Shown here: piece after piece, positions 55,779-64,000 of the stretch
How the letters are laid out: the number at the start of each line of letters is the position of its first letter
Position numbering within the stretch: the stretch's first letter is position 1
Assembly (NCBI GenBank): GCA_030679035.1
Contig: JAUXTH010000114.1
Coordinates: 1-64,000 of the forward strand
Origin: Methylobacter sp.
Lineage (GTDB): Bacteria; Pseudomonadota; Gammaproteobacteria; Methylococcales; Methylomonadaceae
Direction: 5' to 3'
Length of the DNA stretch: 64,000 nt
Notes under the pieces: generated by a model
Databases searched by the model: none
Told to the model about the DNA's origin: nothing
What the model saw: only the letters and a program-made list of their open reading frames with translations
Made by a program: the position numbers and the translations under genes

Positions 55779-56792
55779 ATGACTGATAGTCAGCATGATT
55801 TGAAAGATCTACTAAAAAAACGATTATTCGACAGTATTTCCGCGCAGATCGATTTGATCGGCTATGTGCCGGATGATATAGCCAAACTGGTCAAGAATTT
55901 TACCTTTGATACCGAAGTGGTTGGTCAGTCGCCAGATGATGTGGAGTTTGCTCGTCGCTCAGGTAAAGATACCGATCCGGATTCAACGGAAAGCAGTTGC
56001 GATAAGGACAGTCTTGCGAGCCAGGTTAATAATTATTACGACCAGGCGTTTTACAGCAGCGATGGGATCATGGGTATTTTGCTTGGCGGAACCGAGTATA
56101 GAAATATCGGCTACTGGGATGAAACGACTACGACCCAGAATGAAGCGTCTGAGCGGCTGCAAGATGCTTTGCTTGATTTTATGCCTGAAAAATCAGGACG
56201 GATACTGGATGTGGCTTGCGGGATGGGGGCATCAACGCGTCGATTGCTGAATCATTATCCGGCTGAGAATGTCTGGGCGATCAATATCTCGGAAAAACAG
56301 CTCGAATCAGCCCGAAAGAATGCGCCGGGATGTAATGCTCAGGTTATGAATGCAGTCGATATGGAATTTGACGATGAATTTTTCGATAATATTCTGTGTA
56401 TCGAAGCCGCTTTTCATTTTGAAACCCGGCGGAAATTCCTTGAAGATGCGTATCGGGTTCTCAAAAAGGGTGGGCGTCTGGTTTTATCCGATACGCTGTT
56501 TACATCTAGGGAAAGGCTGGTGCAGCATGCTGTTTTTCCCAGCCCAGAAAATCATATAGAAACGGTTGATGAATACCGGAAGCTGTTATCTGAGGTGGGT
56601 TTTAGCAATATTATCATCAATGATGTTAGCAAAGAGGTATGGGGCGCGCATTTCCTGCATACCGCAAACAAGATTCACGAAGAGTTTTATAACGGCAACC
56701 TCAATATTGTTCAGCTGACTGAAATCCTGTGGACTTATTATCACTTGAACTCAATCACCGGACTGTGCCTTTTTGTCAGCGCACAAAAATGA
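55779..56792 (+). CDS. SAM-dependent methyltransferase with N-terminal extension
   Basis: A 337-residue class I methyltransferase. An N-terminal ~80-residue extension precedes VNNYYDQAFYSSDGIM. Motif I is ILDVACGMGASTRRL, and the post-I NISEKQLESAR and VLKKGGRLVLSDTLF segments are typical of small-molecule methyltransferases. It lies 4 kb upstream of the PKS/NRPS gene on the same strand, which suggests tailoring (inference). Confidence 0.82.
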   Translation: MTDSQHDLKDLLKKRLFDSISAQIDLIGYVPDDIAKLVKNFTFDTEVVGQSPDDVEFARRSGKDTDPDSTESSCDKDSLASQVNNYYDQAFYSSDGIMGILLGGTEYRNIGYWDETTTTQNEASERLQDALLDFMPEKSGRILDVACGMGASTRRLLNHYPAENVWAINISEKQLESARKNAPGCNAQVMNAVDMEFDDEFFDNILCIEAAFHFETRRKFLEDAYRVLKKGGRLVLSDTLFTSRERLVQHAVFPSPENHIETVDEYRKLLSEVGFSNIIINDVSKEVWGAHFLHTANKIHEEFYNGNLNIVQLTEILWTYYHLNSITGLCLFVSAQK

Positions 56793-56828
56793 TGATTGAG
56801 TTCCGTTGCGCCCGGTAATCAGCCGGGT

Positions 56829-57848
56829 TCATAATTTCAATTTAGCCTCGGCAGGAATCTGGCTGAGGTCAACCTGATGATCGTAGCGGTGGATTTCTCC
56901 CTTTTCAGTATCCAGCAGGAAGTTATTGAACAGATTGCCGTGAAGGTTTCTTTTTAATTTGATATTGACGTCGTATATCGGAAACATCCTGATGATATAG
57001 ACCTCCCGGTCGATCTGTTCGTTTTTCCAGCGTTCGGCGGCATGAAAATTTTTGTTGTTCCATAACAGCACTTTGCCTTTGGTTTCGGTTGTCATTAGAA
57101 ACTCGTCGGCATAGTGCCTTTTAGCCAGACCGATAACGCTTTTATACAGATTCATCAAATCCTGATGCGGTTTGCTTGCGGCAAAAGCGGCAAGGGCTTT
57201 GGGGGGGATTTTGTCTGGGTCCACATAACCGCTTTCATCCAGATTGCTGCGGTCTTCTGAAAAATACTGGTATAGAAATTTTAATAATATGTTGCCGGGA
57301 AGTTTTAATTTGCTTTCCGGCAGCACTTGAATGCGGCCGCCATTTTCATTATCGAGATCAACCAGGGGAATATAAATGGTAATGTCGTTTTCGGTTTCGT
57401 AAAAATGGTGAAAATTGGGTAAGTCGGTATGTATCCCGGCAGCTGAACGCTCATAGTCATTACGCAGATACATATCGTAAGAAACGACTATATAGCGGGT
57501 TTTAAAGAAGCGCTGAAAGTCGTTTTTCAATAGGTATTTTAAAACTTTTTCTATATAAGCCTGCTCGCCGTAAACTGCTTTTTTATAGGTTTTGTCATAC
57601 AGTTTTTTCACCAATTTTTTGGCGATGCCGGGGAAGGTATTAAAAAAAAAGCCTAATGCCTTGCCTTCTAGATATACCTGATGCTCGTTATTAACGAAAA
57701 ATTTCGGGAAGTCGTTATGGCCTTCTGCTTTCGTTAGATAGTGCTGTTTAATTTCATCCACCAGTTCATTCGGTAACGATAGATTTGTTTCCACGAATCC
57801 GCTGGAATAGTATTCGTTAAAATAATTTTCTTTCAGAATATTGTGCAT
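56829..57848 (-). CDS. Putative Fe(II)/2-oxoglutarate-type dioxygenase
   Basis: A 339-residue protein I can place only in outline. An HxD motif (AGIHTDLPNFHHF), the phrase IPLVDLDNENGGRIQVLPES and a later histidine (NKNFHAAERWK) followed by an arginine resemble PhyH-like dioxygenases with an H-D-H iron site. It is the only leftward gene in the biosynthetic region. It may hydroxylate a biosynthetic intermediate (inference). Confidence 0.6.
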   Translation of the reverse strand: MHNILKENYFNEYYSSGFVETNLSLPNELVDEIKQHYLTKAEGHNDFPKFFVNNEHQVYLEGKALGFFFNTFPGIAKKLVKKLYDKTYKKAVYGEQAYIEKVLKYLLKNDFQRFFKTRYIVVSYDMYLRNDYERSAAGIHTDLPNFHHFYETENDITIYIPLVDLDNENGGRIQVLPESKLKLPGNILLKFLYQYFSEDRSNLDESGYVDPDKIPPKALAAFAASKPHQDLMNLYKSVIGLAKRHYADEFLMTTETKGKVLLWNNKNFHAAERWKNEQIDREVYIIRMFPIYDVNIKLKRNLHGNLFNNFLLDTEKGEIHRYDHQVDLSQIPAEAKLKL

Positions 57849-58359
57849 TGCCGCGTTCTCTCTATAAATACCATTTTTAGGTTATGTTTTTTTTGCATTA
57901 TATGCATCAGGCAGATTGAAAGCCATTTATTCATTATTTTGTTGTACCTACAGTATTAACCTATTTTGGAATCCTTGAGTGGTTAACGAAAATAATGCAA
58001 AACTATTCCTTGCAAGGGCTTTATTACAGGGTACGCTGTCCATCCAGTTTGCAATGATCCATGGTGGGCGAGAACCTCGCCAGGCACCCAGACAACAACG
58101 AATAAAGGTATGTTTCCCGGCTTGACTCAGTATCGTTCGTAAGTTTAAAGCGTGCTATGGTCAGATGGTTTTCATGGGCTATTCACGGCAGTTGGTAGCC
58201 AAGATAAAAGTGGTTTTTAGCAATAATGGCCTTTATAATCGATCAAAGCCGATTTTATATGCAGTTTTTGATATTAAGCGAAAGAAAATGCGAAGCTGAA
58301 TGCCGGGTGTATGCCGACTTGATAATTCATGCTACATAACAAATTAGGAGATACTCACA
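57849..58359. other. Intergenic stretch between dioxygenase and methyltransferase genes
   Basis: About 510 bases, AT-rich at the ends, with no supported gene, repeat or terminator. Promoters for the two divergent genes must lie here. Confidence 0.6.
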
Positions 58360-59175
58360 ATGCTAGTTTCAGAGTCGGAACAAGTCGCCAGCCTGTATGA
58401 TTCGCCAGAAGGTCAATTGGGACCGATATTGTTTGGTGGGCATTTGCACTGGGGCTACTGGGATGAAAATAACGCCGATGACAATTTTGCCGCCGCCGCA
58501 GACAGGCTGGCGCAGATAATGATCGACAAGGTGCAAATACAGGAAGGACAACGATTTATTGATCTTGGCTGCGGAGTAGGGCAGCCGGCGATGAGACTGG
58601 CTAAAGCTAAAGGCTGCTTGGTGGACGGCATCACCATCAGCAAGTTTCAGCAGCAGAGCGCAACATCTAAAGCCCAAGCCGAAGGCATGCAGGACAAGCT
58701 CCGGTTTATCCACGGCAGCGCTCTGGACATACCTAGTGAAGATCAGACCTATGACGGGGGCTGGTTTTTTGAGTCTATTTTTCACATGGGTCACCGTGAC
58801 GCCCTGCTTGAAGCCAATCGGGTGTTGAAACCCGGTGCGACCCTGGTGCTGACTGATTTGCCGACCCTGCCGACCACGACCGAAGAGTTCAAGGCGTTTG
58901 TTCAGCAACATATACATTCCAGCTTTATTGCCAAAGAGGACTACCCGGACTTGATGGCGGAAACAGGATTCGAGCTGGTAGGGATTGATGAGATTACGGA
59001 AAATGTGATGCCCTGGCTGGTTCCCAAATTCAAGGAAACCATTGAGGAGCATAAGCAGAAAATTACGGAACTGCTTAACGACACTGCCGACAAAGCAATT
59101 GATGACTGGGTTTACCTGTTTGAATATATGAGTGAAAATTTGGGGTACATGGTGGTTACAGCAAGGAAGTTATAG
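58360..59175 (+). CDS. SAM-dependent methyltransferase, small-molecule type
   Basis: A 271-residue class I methyltransferase. The opening SLYDSPEGQLGPILFGGHLHWGYW is typical of the sterol/C-methyl or O/N-methyl group acting on natural products. Motif I is FIDLGCGVGQPAMRL; GITISKFQQ and NRVLKPGATLVLTDLP follow. It lies 147 bases upstream of the PKS/NRPS gene in the same direction and is probably co-transcribed. Confidence 0.85.
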   Translation: MLVSESEQVASLYDSPEGQLGPILFGGHLHWGYWDENNADDNFAAAADRLAQIMIDKVQIQEGQRFIDLGCGVGQPAMRLAKAKGCLVDGITISKFQQQSATSKAQAEGMQDKLRFIHGSALDIPSEDQTYDGGWFFESIFHMGHRDALLEANRVLKPGATLVLTDLPTLPTTTEEFKAFVQQHIHSSFIAKEDYPDLMAETGFELVGIDEITENVMPWLVPKFKETIEEHKQKITELLNDTADKAIDDWVYLFEYMSENLGYMVVTARKL

Positions 59176-59322
59176 TAAATACTGAATAAACCCATCCTGG
59201 ATTTTTCAGTGGCAGTGCGCCCTTGCACTGCAGGAACGGCTGATTCAATCAGTCATTCCTTATAACCAATGGTTATGCAAATTTAGGCTGGCAACTGATT
59301 GGATAGCGCCTGGGGCTTGGTA

Positions 59323-62300
59323 ATGAATACCGTACAAGAACTAAAAGAAATTGAGGAAGCGATACTAAAAGCAAGCTCAGCCGGTATTCAGCCGACCGCT
59401 AAATGTACGCAGAGCCACATACAAGCGCCTGCCCATACCGGTCTTCCCGAGCCGATTGCGATCATAGGATTATCCGGCTTTTTCCCGAAAAGCAACTCGG
59501 TTGACGAGTTCTGGCGCTTGCTGGATCAGGACGCATCATTAATCGAGGAGATTCCATCCAGCCGCTTTGACTGGCGAAAATTTTATGACCCGACCGGTAA
59601 AAAGGCGGGGGAAAGCCGGAGTAAATGGGGAGGCTTCATTCCCGACATCGCCGGGTTCGATCCGGCTTTTTTCAATATTCTGCCCGGTGAAGCCGTCACG
59701 ATGGATCCTCGGCAACGTTTGTTGCTGATGTCGGCCTACCAGACGCTTGCCGATGCCGGATACGCGCCGGAATCCCTGAAACAAAGCAAAACCGGCGTAT
59801 TCGTTGCGATACAGGATAACGAATACCTGCAACTGCTCAAAGATGCCGGAGTCGATACCGGGGAGTGGTACGCGCAAACCTGCCTGCTGGCAAACCGGAT
59901 TTCCTATTTCTTTGATTTTCGCGGGGCCAGCGAAGTTGTCGATGCTCAATGCCCCGGAGCCGCCGTCGCGATACACCGTGCCGTTAATGCGCTACGCTCG
60001 GGAGAAATGGATCAGGCACTGGTAGGTGCAGCCAATCTGTTACTAAGGCCGGAGCCTTTTGCATTGCTGTCGGACTCCGGGCAGTTAAGCCCCACCGATT
60101 CGGTCAACTCATTCGGTTTGCATGCACAGGGACACTTGCGCGCGGAAGGTGTTGCAAGCCTGCTGTTGAAGCCGCTATCCAAGGCGCTCGCCGATAAAGA
60201 TTCAATTTATGCGCTGATCAAGAACACCGCCGTCAACTATAACGGCCAGGGCGGCGCGTCGATTGCCGCGCCCAATACCGACAGCCATGTCGAACTGATA
60301 AAAACCTGTTACCAGCAAGTCAATATCGATCCGCGGCAAGTGCGCTATATTGAGGCGCAGGGCATGGGTAATGTTCTGTCCGACCTGGTCGAATGGCAGG
60401 CATTTAACCGTGCGCTCAAGGACATTGCTCGGCAACAGCAGGTTTCGCTTGCGCCCGGCATGTGCAAGATCAGTACGGTCAAGCCGATGATGGGGCATAT
60501 GGAGTCGGCATCGGCTTTGGGAGCTTTGTTCAAGGTTGTGCGCAGCATGCAAACCGGCGTCATCCACAAGATTGTCAATTTCACAGACTATCATCCCGAC
60601 ATGGACAGGGAAAACCAGCCCTGTTCACTGGCGACAGAAACGGCAGTGTGGCCGAGGACAAACGGCGCCCGGCTGGCGGGTGTGCATTGTTACGGCATGG
60701 GCGGGATTAACGCGCATCTATTGATAGAGGAATTTGACCAGAGCCAGCATCAACACAACGATGTCGGTCTGGAACGACAGGGCGATTATGCGGCTGGGCA
60801 GGCAGAACAGATTAAGCCTGAGCCGGTGTTGATCGTATTGTCGGCAAAAAGCGAGTCTTGTTTAACAGCAATGGTCGGACAGCTTGATCAACTTCTCGGT
60901 CAAGAGGGTCAAACCGCGCGCCTTAGCGATATTGCCTTTACCCTTCAGGTCGGGCGGGATGCATTGGAGCACCGTATTGCCTGGGTCGTGCGATCACAAC
61001 AGGAACTGATCAGCGGGCTGAAAAAATATCTTGGCAGCACCGCTGAAACCGGCTGTGGACATGTTTATCAGGGGCATCCGAAAGATGCTTCGACCAGCCG
61101 CCAAGCCCCGTTGACGGGAGACAACCTGCATGCGCTGGCAGCCTATTGGGTGAATGGCGGTTCCGTATCATGGACGTCACTGTCCAGCGGCAAAAATGTC
61201 CGCCGTGTGCGGCTGCCCGTTTATCCGTTTGATAAGCAGCAGTACTGGATACGCACGGACAATACCGCAAATATATCGGTTCGTGCTGATGACAACCAAA
61301 CCGGCGAACATAGGATCAGGGACTACCTGATTTCAATGCTCGGCGAAGCGTTGCAGCTGCCGCCGGAAAAAATTAACCCCGAACAGCATCTATACGATTT
61401 CGGCATCGATTCGATTATCGGCATGAAATTGCTGCGCGGCCTGGCACGCACATTTGATCTCGATGTGCAGGGCAGGGATATGCTGGAATATCCGACCATA
61501 CAAGCCCTGTCCCGCTATCTTGGACAGCAGTTAAACCAGCAGCCGGATCAACAGTCTGCGGGCAGCCTGGCATTTTCGGAGAACTCTCAACAGGCAACCG
61601 GGCAAAGCCGGCAAGCGCAGAGATTCCCGCTTTCTGAAGGCCAGAAAGGCTTGTGGATCTTGCAAAAGTTGGTTCCGGATATGAGCGCTTACAATATCCC
61701 GCTGTGCTTTCATATCGCGCAATCGGTTGATGCCGGTGCTTTAAAGAAGGCCTGCCGTTTTTTGCTGGATCAGTATCCTATATTGGGTAGCGTGTTTGCC
61801 GCACAGGATGGCGAGCTGATCCGGGAAACCCGTACAGAACCGGTATTGGCGCCTGTATCGATAATGGAACAGCAGGATGTTTCAGCGCTGGACCCCGAAC
61901 AGTTGCTGACGCACATAAGGACAATAGCCAAGCTGCCGTTTGAACTGGGCTCAGATCCTTTGGTGCGCTTCCATTTATTAAGCCGCGGCCAGCGTGACAA
62001 TTACCTGCTGTTGACGCTGCATCATATTGTTTTTGACGGCGGCTCGTTCCTGCCTGTGGTCAGCACATTGCTCAATGCGTATCAGCAAATTTCACAAGGA
62101 AAGACACTGGCGCCGGCTGAAGCAGCCGACCACTACCCCGACTTTGTGCAATGGGAGCAGCAAATGCTTTCCGGCGCAGAAGGTCACAAGCATCGTGCTT
62201 ACTGGATGCAGCAGTTATCGGGCAAGCTGCCGGGACTGAATCTGTTTACCGATTATCCCCGCGCCGCAAGCAGCCGTTTCGAGGGGCGGACGCATTCAAT

Positions 62301-64000
62301 CCGGCTTGATTCCGCGTTGAGCGGGCAGATCAGGTCATTTGCCCGGCAACAGAGGATGAACCTGTCCACGCTGTTCTTGGCGCTGTTCAACATACTGCTG
62401 CATCGCTATACTGGCCAGGACGACATCATCATCGGCATGCCGGAAAAAGGGCGTTCGCAAGAGCGTTTTGACAGCGAGGTGGGATATTTTATCAATATGC
62501 TGCCGATACGCAGCCGGGATCTGGGGCAAAAACCGTTCGCAGCCCTGATGCGTGAGTTGCAGCTGACCATGAGCGATGCGCTGGATCATGCCGCCTATCC
62601 TTTTCCGGTGCTGGTCAGTGACTTGGGTATTGCACCGAGCGAGGACTTTTCGCCGGTTTTTCAGGTTGCGTTCGAATATCAGAACGTGTTCTCCTCCGGC
62701 GATTTACTGACTTTTCAGCGGCAGTTCCAGGATGCCCTGTCGATAACGCTGATCGAAGAAATCGCCCAGGAAGGGGAGTACGAACTGGTCCTTGAAGTCA
62801 GGGAAGGCAAGGACGACTTTGCCCTGAACCTGAAATATAACCCGACCCTATTTAAACCGTCGACCATCGCCAGACTGGCGGAACATCTGGTCAACCTGGC
62901 CGGGCAGGCCATTGCCCATCCTGAGCAAATGCCGGGCGAACTCGGCATGCTGGCCGACCAAGAACAAAAGTTGTTGCTCGATGACTGGAACAACACCGCA
63001 ACAGATTACCCGGCGCAGCAGTGCTTTCATCAATTATTCGAGCAACAGGTCCGGTTGACGCCGAATGCGGTCGCGGTTGTTTTTGAACATCAGCAACTCA
63101 GCTACGCCGAGCTGGATCAAAAAAGCACGCAGTTGGCCAAATATCTGCAACAGGCCGGGTTGAAACCGGACCAGCTAGTGGCTGTTTGCGTTGACCGGTC
63201 TGTCGATATGATGGTAGCCCTGCTCGGCGTAGCCAAGTCGGGTGCAGCCTGGCTGCCTATGGATCTGCGCTATCCGGCCGACCGGCTGAGCTTTATGTTA
63301 CAGGACAGTCAGGCATTGATGGTGCTGACACAGGCAGATTTTCAACAGCGGCTGCACGGTATAGCTGCCAAAGCGGGACTCGGCGACTTCCCTGTCATTT
63401 CGCTGGACAGCCAATGGGATGACATTGAATGTCAGGCGCAGCGCGGCGACTTGCGCCGACAGGCGAATGCGGATCATCTGGCCTATGTCATTTATACATC
63501 CGGCAGCACCGGCGCTCCCAAAGGCGTCATGATCCGGCACCAGTCGCTGACCAATTTCCTGCTTTCAATGGCGAAAGAGCCTGGTTTCCAAGCTGGCGAC
63601 AGGCTGCTGGCGGTCACCACCTACTGCTTCGATATTGCCGCGCTGGAACTGCTGCTGCCTCTGGTGCGCGGGGGATGCTGCTGTATTTGCGCTACGGATA
63701 AACTGAACGACAGCGAGCGTCTGCAACAGGAGATAAAACGGCTGCAACCTACCGTCATGCAGGCTACTCCGTCTACCTGGACCATGCTGTTTCATAGCGG
63801 CTGGCGTAATGAACAAGGCATAAAAATACTGTGCGGCGGTGAGCCTTTGCCGCAAGCGTTAAAGCAGCAGTTTGTCGCCAGCGGCAGTGAGGCCTGGAAT
63901 ATGTACGGGCCTACCGAAACAACCATCTGGTCGACAGTCGCCCCGATTACGAACGACGCGCCGATCAATATCGGCAAGCCCATCGCCAATACGCAGGTCT
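59323..64000 (+). CDS. Hybrid trans-AT PKS / NRPS megasynthase (partial, runs off the window)
   Basis: The first 1559 residues of an open gene. Ketosynthase (about 45-460): cysteine C210 (DAQCPGA) and H392 (GHME) are present, but the HGTGT histidine is Q346 (EAQGMGN), as in non-elongating KS0 domains. The KS is followed by a trans-AT-type flanking region (LIVLSAKSES to LPVYPFDKQQYW) and no acyltransferase. A carrier protein has S697 in FGIDSI. The condensation domain has H900-H-I-V-F-D905-G. The adenylation domain shows YTSGSTGAPKG and FDIA; its readable pocket (D, I, L, Q, L, G, M, I, W) is close to the glycine code. The window ends inside it. A TGGGG-type sequence precedes the ATG. Confidence 0.93.
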   Translation, partial: MNTVQELKEIEEAILKASSAGIQPTAKCTQSHIQAPAHTGLPEPIAIIGLSGFFPKSNSVDEFWRLLDQDASLIEEIPSSRFDWRKFYDPTGKKAGESRSKWGGFIPDIAGFDPAFFNILPGEAVTMDPRQRLLLMSAYQTLADAGYAPESLKQSKTGVFVAIQDNEYLQLLKDAGVDTGEWYAQTCLLANRISYFFDFRGASEVVDAQCPGAAVAIHRAVNALRSGEMDQALVGAANLLLRPEPFALLSDSGQLSPTDSVNSFGLHAQGHLRAEGVASLLLKPLSKALADKDSIYALIKNTAVNYNGQGGASIAAPNTDSHVELIKTCYQQVNIDPRQVRYIEAQGMGNVLSDLVEWQAFNRALKDIARQQQVSLAPGMCKISTVKPMMGHMESASALGALFKVVRSMQTGVIHKIVNFTDYHPDMDRENQPCSLATETAVWPRTNGARLAGVHCYGMGGINAHLLIEEFDQSQHQHNDVGLERQGDYAAGQAEQIKPEPVLIVLSAKSESCLTAMVGQLDQLLGQEGQTARLSDIAFTLQVGRDALEHRIAWVVRSQQELISGLKKYLGSTAETGCGHVYQGHPKDASTSRQAPLTGDNLHALAAYWVNGGSVSWTSLSSGKNVRRVRLPVYPFDKQQYWIRTDNTANISVRADDNQTGEHRIRDYLISMLGEALQLPPEKINPEQHLYDFGIDSIIGMKLLRGLARTFDLDVQGRDMLEYPTIQALSRYLGQQLNQQPDQQSAGSLAFSENSQQATGQSRQAQRFPLSEGQKGLWILQKLVPDMSAYNIPLCFHIAQSVDAGALKKACRFLLDQYPILGSVFAAQDGELIRETRTEPVLAPVSIMEQQDVSALDPEQLLTHIRTIAKLPFELGSDPLVRFHLLSRGQRDNYLLLTLHHIVFDGGSFLPVVSTLLNAYQQISQGKTLAPAEAADHYPDFVQWEQQMLSGAEGHKHRAYWMQQLSGKLPGLNLFTDYPRAASSRFEGRTHSIRLDSALSGQIRSFARQQRMNLSTLFLALFNILLHRYTGQDDIIIGMPEKGRSQERFDSEVGYFINMLPIRSRDLGQKPFAALMRELQLTMSDALDHAAYPFPVLVSDLGIAPSEDFSPVFQVAFEYQNVFSSGDLLTFQRQFQDALSITLIEEIAQEGEYELVLEVREGKDDFALNLKYNPTLFKPSTIARLAEHLVNLAGQAIAHPEQMPGELGMLADQEQKLLLDDWNNTATDYPAQQCFHQLFEQQVRLTPNAVAVVFEHQQLSYAELDQKSTQLAKYLQQAGLKPDQLVAVCVDRSVDMMVALLGVAKSGAAWLPMDLRYPADRLSFMLQDSQALMVLTQADFQQRLHGIAAKAGLGDFPVISLDSQWDDIECQAQRGDLRRQANADHLAYVIYTSGSTGAPKGVMIRHQSLTNFLLSMAKEPGFQAGDRLLAVTTYCFDIAALELLLPLVRGGCCCICATDKLNDSERLQQEIKRLQPTVMQATPSTWTMLFHSGWRNEQGIKILCGGEPLPQALKQQFVASGSEAWNMYGPTETTIWSTVAPITNDAPINIGKPIANTQV

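Noticed and set aside
58369-59052. 227-codon minus-strand frame
   Set aside because: Shadow of the methyltransferase gene on the plus strand.
59539-63989. Many minus-strand and alternate-frame open frames
   Set aside because: All are shadows of the continuous PKS/NRPS reading frame from 59323 to the window end.

Overview
The window looks like chromosomal DNA of a gammaproteobacterial methylotroph, most likely a methanotroph of the Methylococcales (inference). Two observations support this. A block of archaeal-type C1-cofactor genes for tetrahydromethanopterin/methanofuran lies at 32.7-36.4 kb. The left end (16S rRNA leader, tyrS, M23 peptidase, anmK, erpA, argC) has the gene order familiar from Pseudomonas-type gammaproteobacteria. 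No tRNA, complete rRNA, CRISPR array or intact insertion sequence was found.

Layout. 0-0.3 kb: three tandem near-consensus promoters and a boxA leader pointing left into an rRNA operon outside the window. 0.3-5.8 kb: tyrS, M23 peptidase, anmK, erpA, argC. 5.84-9.5 kb: an apparent insertion carrying a large membrane KAP P-loop NTPase with YCF48-like repeats, bracketed by two copies of the 5' end of a quinone oxidoreductase gene. 9.5-19.5 kb: housekeeping genes (oxidoreductase, sulfurtransferase, thpR, xseA, two PilZ proteins, SMR exporter, tusB/tusE, Hsp15, rhodanese, methyltransferase, dicarboxylate symporter). 19.7-25.4 kb: secreted nuclease, rimO, then zur and a ZnuD-like receptor, each behind a Zur box. 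26.1-32.6 kb: a TetR regulator with a palindromic operator and a three-gene RND efflux operon. 32.7-37.4 kb: four coupled H4MPT/methanofuran genes, including an MfnB-response regulator fusion, divergent from folP. 37.4-54.2 kb: mostly housekeeping and membrane genes (thioesterase, parC, ygfX, ygfZ, heme A synthase, two AI-2E-type transporters, flippase, class A PBP, mutM). 54.4-64 kb: an accessory region with an IS256-type remnant, two methyltransferases, a dioxygenase-like protein, and the first 1559 residues of a trans-AT PKS/NRPS megasynthase that runs off the window.

The most unusual signal is a family of dispersed short elements forming RNA hairpins with GGA-containing loops, like CsrA/RsmA binding sites. 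A two-hairpin form of about 50 bp sits in frame and in sense orientation inside three genes: anmK, the nuclease, and DUF447 (twice). It is read in different frames, so it encodes unrelated peptides. Related GGA-loop hairpin arrays lie just downstream of thpR, rimO and the ZnuD-like gene. Together they suggest a repeat family that spreads through genes and transcripts while keeping an RNA structure.
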